Position numbers and translations under genes: made by a program. The notes under the pieces are model-generated. The model ran no database searches. It saw nothing but the letters and a program-made list of their open reading frames with translations, and was not told where the DNA came from. From NCBI GenBank assembly GCA_007121375.1, contig SKLX01000197.1, forward strand, positions 1 to 7,216: 7,216 nt of DNA. The letters run 5' to 3'. Source of the stretch: Bacillota bacterium. Lineage in GTDB: Bacteria > Bacillota > Dethiobacteria > SKNC01. How positions within the stretch are numbered: the stretch's first letter is position 1; every line of letters begins with the position of its first letter. Positions 1-6,427 of the stretch are shown one piece after another.

Positions 1-38
1 CAAAAATAAAAGCCACGGTAATGACTGTAGAAGTAGTG

Positions 39-75
39 CTCCAGGTGGAAAGGCTCATTGCCTTTCCACCTGGAG
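39..75. repeat. Perfect 16-bp hairpin with a 5-base loop
   Basis: CTCCAGGTGGAAAGGC (39-54) is the exact reverse complement of GCCTTTCCACCTGGAG (60-75), separated by TCATT. No U-tract follows on either strand, so it is not a standard terminator. It could be an RNA structure in a transcript from the left of the window, or part of a mobile or repeated element. Confidence 0.6.
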
Positions 76-283
76 AAGGAGAGGTGAAAAAGTCTTAAGG
101 AGAAGCCTGGCAACCCATGTTGTTATTTTTTTTGTTTTTGTGCTACTTATAATATTCTACCTTACCTACTAAAACCCTTTTTATTAACAAATATTTTTTA
201 ATTTTTTTATTTTAAAAGGCCGTATTTCAACTTTACCCGCTCCAAAATTCTTTGCCCCTGACCGGAAAAAATTTGTGTCCAAA

Positions 284-330
284 TAAAAAGGCCAGAAAGG
301 TACTCTAATGCTTTAAACCTTCCTGGCCTT
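284..330 (-). terminator. Rho-independent terminator of the second glutamate-synthase-like gene
   Basis: On the minus strand AAGGCCAGGAAGG (330-318) pairs with CCTTTCTGGCCTT (300-288), 12 of 13 positions matching, around a 17-base loop. It is followed by TTTTTATTT (289 leftward). It lies about 114 bases past the stop at 444, longer than the spacing after the operon copy. Confidence 0.82.
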
Positions 331-407
331 ATTACAGGGTCGTGCTATTTAATGTATTTGCGTCGATACAAAATAAAGAAATTTTAACTGTCCTTCTATC
401 CACATTT

Positions 408-437
408 GGAGCACAAGAACCGTCCCCGTGATGCTGG
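408..437. repeat. Possible dispersed intergenic repeat unit (GGGGACGGTTCTTGTG core)
   Basis: Just after the stop of the second glutamate-synthase-like gene the minus strand reads AGCATCACGGGGACGGTTCTT followed by GTGCTCC, bounded by imperfect inverted ends (AGCAC / GTGaTGCT). The core resembles a short motif I recall from scattered intergenic repeats in clostridial genomes. Only one copy is visible here, so repeat status is a recollection rather than something the window shows. Confidence 0.3.
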
Positions 438-443
438 GACTAT

Positions 444-2027
444 TTAGCTGTCCAGGATCTTATCTACTTCCTCCCGGTCCATATCCATCACGTAGTCTAT
501 GCCCGTGATATCCGCTGCTTCCCGGGTAAGGGCGCATATATCATCTCTGGTAATGTGTTCCAGGGCAAATTTGCGACTGCCGCACATGAGCTGTTGAAGC
601 CCCTGGGCCAATCGATGGTAATAGGTGTATACACCCAGAGCGGCAGGAGGTACCTTCTTAAAAGTATCCTCACCCAGCTCTTCCTTCAGCTCCGAAGCGG
701 TAACAAAAATTCCCTCCACATCCTGGCCAAACCTTTCCACATAGACAGGAATTTTACCTTCTTCTATTTTGCCACCTATAGTTTTACCCACCATGGCCGC
801 CGCAAGGGGAGAACGGGCCATACCGATAAGCTTCGTATAAGGAGCTCCCAGGGCCAGACCTTTAAACATCTGGTCTTCCAGTATGAAGCCTCCCGCCAGG
901 GCTAAAGGAGGAACATATTTACCCTTTTCCTCCAGCCTACGGCAGTATTCACGGGTAAGGGCATGAAGTTCCACCAGAGGTACACCCCATTCATTCATCA
1001 TCCGCCAGGGGCTCATCCCCGTCCCTCCACCGGCACCATCCACCGTCAGGTAATCAAGTTTGGCTTCAGAAGCAAACTTGACGGCCCGGGCCAGGTCAGC
1101 TGGACGATAGGCTCCAGTCTTTAAAGTTATATGCTTGGCCCCCGCGGCCCTTAATTCTTCAACCCTCTTCATAAAGGATTCATATTCCACCATACCTACC
1201 CGGGAGTGCCTTTCAAATTCGGTAAAGCCACCCCGGTTGAAGGATTCTATAACATAAGGATTTTCCGGGTCGGGAAGGACAATATAACCCCTCTTTTTAA
1301 GCATCTGGGCCTTCTCCAGGCTGCTAATTTTAACTTCCCCCCCGATATCCTTGGCTCCCTGACCCCACTTAAGCTCTACTACTTCTACTCCCAATTCATT
1401 TATCACATAATCCATAACACCCAGGCGGTTGTCTTCAATATTTTCCTGTACCACTATAGCTCCATAACCGTCCCTTTGCCAGTTTTGGAAGGTTTCAACC
1501 CGAGCCCGCAAGTCTGGAGCCTCCCGGACCCTGCCTCCCTCAATAATAGCTTTCGGATCCATACCGGCAACATTTTCACCAATAGTAAGGATAGTACCCG
1601 TCAGGGCAGCTCCTATAGCGAGACCATCCCAGTTGTTATGGGCTACATCCGTTGAACCTATACCCGGTATAACTATAGGAAGTTTAACTTTGATGCCTTC
1701 TTCATTTCCTACCTTTGTATCCAGCTTAACATTAGAAAATATGGCTTTATCACTATCGGCCTCAATGCCGACTGCCCCTACAGCAGTTCCCATGATATTA
1801 AAATGGGAATAATCTATGGGATAATCTTTTTCCGATGCAGATGTAGTAGTGCCAAAGGGTTGTGGGTATAAAACTTCATGACCGCGAAAAGAAGACCTTC
1901 CTACCTCACAAATACCCTGACATCCTTCCACACAGACTGAACACATCCCGCTAAAAGGGCATATCGAATCTTTCGTCCGATTCTTGGTCAGCGTCGCCGC
2001 TGAAGCGTTTAATTTGGAAAAGCTCAC
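444..2027 (-). CDS. FMN-binding glutamate-synthase-family protein, second copy
   Basis: This 527-residue paralogue of the operon-encoded protein aligns without gaps, with about 100 differences by eye (roughly 80 % identity). It keeps the N-terminal C29-x2-C32-x3-C36-x3-C40 motif, LKTG (302-305), DGAGGGTG (330-337) and the C-terminal MCGSRKF (481-487). It likewise lacks a glutaminase domain and the usual [3Fe-4S] cysteines. It adds C23 and has Ala where the other copy has Cys at position 154. Differences cluster at residues 158-182, where 15 of 25 positions vary. I start it at GTG 2027 rather than ATG 2045 because of ribosome-site placement and paralogue length. It has its own promoter and terminator, so it may supply an alternative catalytic subunit to the same NuoEFG-like core, or act with another donor. 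Family is secure; reaction unknown. Confidence 0.9.
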   Translation of the reverse strand: MSFSKLNASAATLTKNRTKDSICPFSGMCSVCVEGCQGICEVGRSSFRGHEVLYPQPFGTTTSASEKDYPIDYSHFNIMGTAVGAVGIEADSDKAIFSNVKLDTKVGNEEGIKVKLPIVIPGIGSTDVAHNNWDGLAIGAALTGTILTIGENVAGMDPKAIIEGGRVREAPDLRARVETFQNWQRDGYGAIVVQENIEDNRLGVMDYVINELGVEVVELKWGQGAKDIGGEVKISSLEKAQMLKKRGYIVLPDPENPYVIESFNRGGFTEFERHSRVGMVEYESFMKRVEELRAAGAKHITLKTGAYRPADLARAVKFASEAKLDYLTVDGAGGGTGMSPWRMMNEWGVPLVELHALTREYCRRLEEKGKYVPPLALAGGFILEDQMFKGLALGAPYTKLIGMARSPLAAAMVGKTIGGKIEEGKIPVYVERFGQDVEGIFVTASELKEELGEDTFKKVPPAALGVYTYYHRLAQGLQQLMCGSRKFALEHITRDDICALTREAADITGIDYVMDMDREEVDKILDS

Positions 2028-2035
2028 CTTCCCCT

Positions 2036-2042
2036 CTCCTTT
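2036..2042 (-). promoter_or_regulatory. Ribosome site that selects a GTG start
   Basis: AAAGGAG sits 8 bases before GTG (2027-2025). The upstream ATG (2045-2043) immediately abuts this site and has no ribosome site of its own. Starting at GTG gives 527 residues, which aligns without gaps to the operon paralogue from its first residue. Confidence 0.85.
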
Positions 2043-2072
2043 CATTGAGCAAAATATGCTTTCGTATTATAA

Positions 2073-2101
2073 ATAATAACTGCCAAGAGAAAATTCGTCA
2101 A
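2073..2101 (-). promoter_or_regulatory. Sigma-A promoter of the second glutamate-synthase-like gene
   Basis: On the minus strand TTGACG (2101-2096) and TATTAT (2078-2073) are separated by 17 bases. Predicted transcription starts near 2066, giving a short leader of about 40 bases before the GTG at 2027. Being downstream of the operon terminator, it suggests independent expression of this copy. A TATAAT also lies at 2072-2067, but its distance from TTGACG (24 bases) is too long. Confidence 0.7.
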
Positions 2102-2210
2102 GGCTATCCTGTATTTTGAAATTAAATTCTGTTATATGAAATTGTCCGGCCCTTTGGTGGGTATAAAGATTTGTGGATTATTCTATGCAGAAACAGAGAG
2201 AAGGGTTAAT

Positions 2211-2244
2211 AAAAAAATTAATCCCCTGGTTTATTTCAGGGGAT
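2211..2244 (-). terminator. Rho-independent terminator of the four-gene operon
   Basis: On the minus strand ATCCCCTG pairs perfectly with CAGGGGAT (2244-2237 with 2228-2221) around an 8-base loop. It is followed by TAA and seven uridines (2217-2211). It lies 32 bases after the stop of the operon's last gene and separates it from the downstream paralogue. Confidence 0.88.
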
Positions 2245-2275
2245 CAAAATCGTTTACTAAATTTTTTATTTTCTT

Positions 2276-3859
2276 TTAACTGTCCAGGATCTTATCTACT
2301 TCCTCCCGGTCCAAATCCATTACATAATCAATACCGCTGACTTCTGCTGATTCCCGGGTCAGGGCACATAAATCATTTCTGCTCAGGTACTCCAGGGCAA
2401 ATTTACGGCTGCCGCACATGAGCTGCTGCATGCCCTGCTGAAGGCGGTGGTAATAGGTGTATAATCCCAGGGCAGCAGGAGGAACTTTTTTAAAGGTTTC
2501 TTCTCCCAGTTCTTCCTTTAACTCTGAAGCAGTTACAAAAATATCTTCCACATCAGTACCAAAGCGTTCTACATAAACGGGAAGCTTTTCTTCATGAATT
2601 CTCTTGCCAATAGTTTTACCTACCATGACTGCCGCAATGGGGGAACGGGCCATACCAATTAACTTCGTATAAGGAGCTCCCAGGGCCAGACCTTTGATAA
2701 TCTGGTCCTCCATGGTAAAACCTCCGGCAAAGGCCAGGTCGGGGACATATTTGCCCTTTTCATCCAGTCTACGGCAGTATTCATGGGTGAGGGAATGTAA
2801 TTCTACCAGGGGTACTCCCCACTCGTTCATCATTCTCCAGGGACTCATCCCCGTGCCTCCACCGGCACCATCCACCGTCAGGTAATCTATCTTGGCTTCC
2901 GAAGCAAATTTAACCGCCCGGGCCAAGTCAGCAGGACGGTAAGCACCTGTCTTTAAAGTTATATGCTTGGCCCCCGCGGCCCTTAATTCTTCAACCCTTT
3001 TCATGAAGGATTCAAATTCTACCATGCCTACCCGGGAGTGTCTTTCAAATTCGGTAAAGGCTTTCTTTTTAAAGGCCTCTATTACGGAAGGACTCTCGGG
3101 GTCGGGAAGGACCACATACCCTCTCTTTTTAAGCATCTGGGCCTTTTCCAGGCTTTTGATCTTAACTTCTCCTCCTATATCCTTGGCTCCCTGCCCCCAT
3201 TTAACTTCTACTACTTCTACTCCCAGTTCATTAATAACATACTCCTGAACTCCAAGCCTTGTATCTTCCACATTTGCTTGAACTACTATAGCACCATAAC
3301 CATCCCTCTGCCAGTCTTGAAACATTTTGATCCTGTTTTTCAGATCTACCGTGCTTTTTACTTTACCACTTTCAATCTGGCTTTTTTCATCCATACCGCA
3401 AACATTTTCGCCGATGGTTAATATGGTTCCCGTCAAGGCCGCTCCCACTGCCAGGCCTTCCCAGTTATCCTTGGCTACCTGGGTAGAACCAATGCCGGGA
3501 ATTACAAAGGGCATTTTAAGCTTAATTCCGTCACCCCGGCCCACCTTTGTCTCAATTTTTGCGGCGGGGAAAATAGCCTTGTCGCTGTCAGCTTCTATCC
3601 CGACAGCCCCCACGGCTGTTCCCATGATGGAAAAATGGGAATAATCGATGGGATAATCCTTTTCAGAAGCGGTGGTAATAATACCAAAGGGTTGGGGGTA
3701 TATAGTTTCATGACCCCGGTAGGCGGACTTACCAATTTCACACATTCCTACGCAGCCCTCCACGCATGTAGAACACATACCGCTAAAGGGACTGACTGAA
3801 CCTGCTGTGCGGTTTTTGGTTAAAGTTGCTGCTGAAGCATTTAATCTAGAATAACTCAT
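2276..3859 (-). CDS. FMN-binding glutamate-synthase-family protein, operon copy
   Basis: The 527-residue protein has the FMN (beta/alpha)8 domain of glutamate synthase: an IPGIGST segment (120-126), KWGQGAKDIGGEV (220-232), LKTG (302-305), DGAGGGTG (330-337) and AGGF (378-381). It lacks the N-terminal glutaminase domain of bacterial GltB, and the cysteine triad for the [3Fe-4S] cluster is not found after the AGGF strand. Instead an N-terminal motif C29-x2-C32-x3-C36-x3-C40 probably binds a [4Fe-4S] cluster. No GltD-type subunit is present; the three upstream NuoEFG/HydABC-like genes occupy that role. The ATG at 3859 has AGAGGAG 6 bases upstream and gives exactly the length of the paralogue; an in-frame ATG at 3910 would overlap the previous gene and break that match. 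A terminator follows 32 bases after the stop. The fold is secure. The substrate is unknown: glutamate formation from ammonia is one possibility only. Confidence 0.9.
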   Translation of the reverse strand: MSYSRLNASAATLTKNRTAGSVSPFSGMCSTCVEGCVGMCEIGKSAYRGHETIYPQPFGIITTASEKDYPIDYSHFSIMGTAVGAVGIEADSDKAIFPAAKIETKVGRGDGIKLKMPFVIPGIGSTQVAKDNWEGLAVGAALTGTILTIGENVCGMDEKSQIESGKVKSTVDLKNRIKMFQDWQRDGYGAIVVQANVEDTRLGVQEYVINELGVEVVEVKWGQGAKDIGGEVKIKSLEKAQMLKKRGYVVLPDPESPSVIEAFKKKAFTEFERHSRVGMVEFESFMKRVEELRAAGAKHITLKTGAYRPADLARAVKFASEAKIDYLTVDGAGGGTGMSPWRMMNEWGVPLVELHSLTHEYCRRLDEKGKYVPDLAFAGGFTMEDQIIKGLALGAPYTKLIGMARSPIAAVMVGKTIGKRIHEEKLPVYVERFGTDVEDIFVTASELKEELGEETFKKVPPAALGLYTYYHRLQQGMQQLMCGSRKFALEYLSRNDLCALTRESAEVSGIDYVMDLDREEVDKILDS

Positions 3860-3875
3860 AAGATTCTCCTCTCTC

Positions 3876-4562
3876 TTATTCTTTAGGTTTTCTTTTGGTA
3901 TCCAATTCACAGGCTACACAGGGATCCATGTAACACATCACATCATCAAAGTGTTCCAGGCAGGGGGGAGAAAGATTCAAACAGGCATTACATATGGTAC
4001 TTTCCTCCTGGGGACCCTGGCACCTGGCCTGACAGGTAGGACAAATGTACATGCAGGCCCCACACAAACGACAGTCTTCGGATTTTCTTTCAAAGGGGGT
4101 AGATACCAAACGCCTTCCTCCCCTGTTAATGAAACTGATAGCTTTAGCCTGCATCTGTTCATCACACATTCTTACACAAAGGCCGCAGAGGATACAATCT
4201 TCATTTTTGGGACGGAAGCGTACTGAGGTAACATGATAATTAGATGCCAGATCCTGAATTACCTTAGAGGAGGGGCAGGTAGCAAGGTAAAGCTCAATAA
4301 GCATTTTTCTAGATTTTACCACCCTTTCCGAATGGGTCCTGACTATCATCCCTTCCCTGACCCGGTAGGTACAAGAGGAGACCAGGCGGGAACGGCCTGG
4401 CTCGCCTATCTCTACCAGGCATAAACGGCAGGCCCCATAGGGAGTAAGTCCTTCATCATAACAAAGGGTGGGAATTTCTATACCATAAAAATTTGCTGCT
4501 TCCAGTAGAGTAGTTCCCTTTTCCACTGAAACTTCCGTTCCATTTAAGGTAAATTTAATCAT
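3876..4562 (-). CDS. NuoG/HydA-N-terminus-like [2Fe-2S] + 2x[4Fe-4S] protein with a Cys-rich tail, no hydrogenase domain
   Basis: This 228-residue electron-transfer protein corresponds to the N-terminal third of NuoG or HydA. A plant-type [2Fe-2S] domain (about 1-75) uses C34, C45, C48 and C64. Two ferredoxin motifs follow at C123/126/129/133 and C164/167/170/174. The His-Cys [4Fe-4S] motif usual between these domains (HxxxCxxC...) is missing; only C96 remains there. The H-cluster domain of [FeFe]-hydrogenases is also absent, so this is not a hydrogenase. The last 55 residues contain eight further cysteines (177, 181, 191, 194, 201, 210, 215, 218), enough for one or two more clusters. Its ribosome site AAGAGGTG overlaps the stop of the NuoF-like gene, and it ends 16 bases before the glutamate-synthase-like gene. 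It probably wires the flavoprotein to that partner. Domain calls are secure; the tail is unrecognised. Confidence 0.9.
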   Translation of the reverse strand: MIKFTLNGTEVSVEKGTTLLEAANFYGIEIPTLCYDEGLTPYGACRLCLVEIGEPGRSRLVSSCTYRVREGMIVRTHSERVVKSRKMLIELYLATCPSSKVIQDLASNYHVTSVRFRPKNEDCILCGLCVRMCDEQMQAKAISFINRGGRRLVSTPFERKSEDCRLCGACMYICPTCQARCQGPQEESTICNACLNLSPPCLEHFDDVMCYMDPCVACELDTKRKPKE

Positions 4563-4573
4563 AGAAACACCTC

Positions 4574-6427
4574 TTATTTTTTATTAACCGCATCATATTT
4601 ACATACCTCCAGGCAGATACCGCAACTGGTGCATTTTTCTTGAATTATGGCATGGGGCTCCTTTTTTTCTCCCTGGATAGCTTCCGCAGGACATTTTTTC
4701 AGGCATACTCCACATCCATTGCAGAGCTCTTCATTAATAGTAAAGGTGATTAAATCCCTGCATACTCCGGCAGGACATTCTTTATCCATAATATGAGCCC
4801 GGTATTCATCTTCAAAATATCTGATGGTTGATAGGACAGGGTTAGGGCAGCTTTGCCCCAAACCGCACATGGTAGAATCTTTAACCACCTGGGCTAATTC
4901 TCCAAGGAGGTCCAGCTGTTCTAAAGAGCTTTCTCCCCGAGATACATCCTCCATTATTTCCAGCATCCTGGTTATCCCTTCCCGACAAGAGAAACAACAA
5001 CCGCATGACTCATCCTGGGTAAAGAGTAAAAAGTACTTGGCCACATCTACCATGCAGGTATCTTCATCCATGACAATCATACCACCTGAACCCATCATAG
5101 ATCCTGCTTCTGTCAGTTTTTCATAATCTACGGGCAGATCAAGCAATCTTTCCGGGATACATCCTCCTGAAGGACCTCCCGTTTGCACCGCCTTTAACTT
5201 CTTGCCATCAGGGACTCCCCCTCCCAGATCATATACCAGTTCCTTTAAGGTAATGCCCATGGGAACCTCAACCAATCCAGTGTTATTTACCTTACCGGTG
5301 AGGGAAAATATCATGGTGCCTTTACTGTTTTCCGTGCCAATACTGGAAAACCACCTGGCACCTTTTTCAATTATAAGGGGAATATTGGCCCAGGTCTTTA
5401 CATTGTTCAATATGGTGGGTTTATTCCATAGTCCCTTTTCTGTGGCATGGGTGTGCTTGTCCCGGGGCTCACCAACTTTACCCTCAATAGAAGCTATGGA
5501 AGCACTGGATTCCCCACAGACAAAGGCTCCTCCCCCACGGTTTATCTTTATATCAAAACTAAAATTGCTGCCCAGGATGTTTTCTCCCAAAAGCCCGTAT
5601 TCCTTAGCCTGATCAATGGCAATGCTCAGGTTTTTAATGGCCAGGGGATATTCCCGGCGAACATAAACATATCCTTCGGGTGAATTTACCACATAGGCTC
5701 CAATGATCATCCCCTCTATAACAGAGTGGGGATTACCCTCCAAAATGCTTCTATCCTGGAAACAGCCGGGATCCCCTTCATCAGCGTTACATATTAAATA
5801 CTTGGGGTAACCAGGTGCATTAAAACAGGACTCCCATTTACGTCCCGTGGGAAAACCAGCTCCCCCCCGTCCCCTGAGGCCAGAGGCTTTTACCTCCTCC
5901 AGGACCTCCTGGGGAGTCATCTCTTCCAGGGCTTTTCTTAAAGAAGCATATCCTCCTAAGGCCAGGTAATCCTCAATTTTTGTAGGTTCCAGCTGGCCGT
6001 TATTACCAAACGTTAGACGAAGCTGTTTATTATAAAAGGGAACCTCCTCTTCCAGGGCAATACGTTCTCCCGTTACGGGGTTGACATATAAAAGCCGCTC
6101 CAGGATTTCCTCCTTTAAAAGGGTTTTATCTACAATTTCTCCCACATCCTCCGGCTGCACCCGGCAGTATAATATATTCCTGGGCTTTAAAACTATTAGG
6201 GGCCCCTGCTCACAAAATCCGTGGCAGCCCGTTAGCTTGGTGTCAATATTAGCTTCAATACCTCTTTCCTTTATTAAGGCTTCAAAGGCAGAAGCCACCT
6301 CCAGGGCCCCGGAAGCAGAACAACCAGTACCCGTGCATATTGATATACAAGGCTTGTCCTTATCCATACTTTCCAATATGGATTCCCTCAACTTTTCAAG
6401 CTCAGCTGGACTATTTATCTTCTTCAT
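4574..6427 (-). CDS. nuoF: NuoF/HydB-like NAD(P)H-FMN iron-sulfur flavoprotein with C-terminal 2x[4Fe-4S] ferredoxin
   Basis: This 617-residue soluble flavoprotein should exchange electrons between NAD(P)H and a chain of clusters through FMN. Its domains, in order, match the HydB/HndC architecture, which is longer than complex I NuoF. An N-terminal thioredoxin-like [2Fe-2S] domain uses C31, C36, C68 and C72. The FMN/nucleotide core carries GRGGAGFPTGRKW (186-198) and NADEGDPG (214-221). An SLBB-like region covers about 370-450. The NuoF [4Fe-4S] site uses C475, C478, C481 and C521. A C-terminal two-cluster ferredoxin uses C569/572/575/579 and C599/602/605/609. The family's usual GEE motif in the nucleotide site reads GES (305-307), which could affect NADH versus NADPH choice. 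The gene overlaps its upstream neighbour by 17 bases and ends 11 bases before the next. HydB-type family membership is secure; bifurcation is inferred. Confidence 0.93.
   Translation of the reverse strand: MKKINSPAELEKLRESILESMDKDKPCISICTGTGCSASGALEVASAFEALIKERGIEANIDTKLTGCHGFCEQGPLIVLKPRNILYCRVQPEDVGEIVDKTLLKEEILERLLYVNPVTGERIALEEEVPFYNKQLRLTFGNNGQLEPTKIEDYLALGGYASLRKALEEMTPQEVLEEVKASGLRGRGGAGFPTGRKWESCFNAPGYPKYLICNADEGDPGCFQDRSILEGNPHSVIEGMIIGAYVVNSPEGYVYVRREYPLAIKNLSIAIDQAKEYGLLGENILGSNFSFDIKINRGGGAFVCGESSASIASIEGKVGEPRDKHTHATEKGLWNKPTILNNVKTWANIPLIIEKGARWFSSIGTENSKGTMIFSLTGKVNNTGLVEVPMGITLKELVYDLGGGVPDGKKLKAVQTGGPSGGCIPERLLDLPVDYEKLTEAGSMMGSGGMIVMDEDTCMVDVAKYFLLFTQDESCGCCFSCREGITRMLEIMEDVSRGESSLEQLDLLGELAQVVKDSTMCGLGQSCPNPVLSTIRYFEDEYRAHIMDKECPAGVCRDLITFTINEELCNGCGVCLKKCPAEAIQGEKKEPHAIIQEKCTSCGICLEVCKYDAVNKK

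Larger units (their letters stand above)
1..443. other. Gene-free region downstream of the second paralogue
   Basis: No credible reading frame was found. From the right it holds the possible repeat at 408-437, the terminator at 284-330, and a very AT-rich tract (about 121-230). A partial SAM-I-like string (79-145) overlaps a weak plus-strand hairpin with an 8-T run (CAAC-ccat-GTTG then T126-133). The perfect hairpin lies at 39-75. No plus-strand gene follows that any leader element here could control. Confidence 0.6.

Noticed and set aside
2028..2045. Upstream ATG (2045) for the second glutamate-synthase-like gene
   Set aside because: The AAAGGAG site lies after this ATG, not before it. GTG 2027 is correctly spaced and gives a paralogue-matched start.
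444..3859. Canonical GltB large subunit of glutamate synthase
   Set aside because: At 527 residues it lacks the glutaminase domain and [3Fe-4S] cysteines, and no GltD-like gene is nearby.
3860..3910. Upstream ATG (3910) for the operon glutamate-synthase-like gene
   Set aside because: It overlaps the preceding gene and adds 17 residues unlike the family, whereas ATG 3859 has a good AGAGGAG site and matches the paralogue's length.
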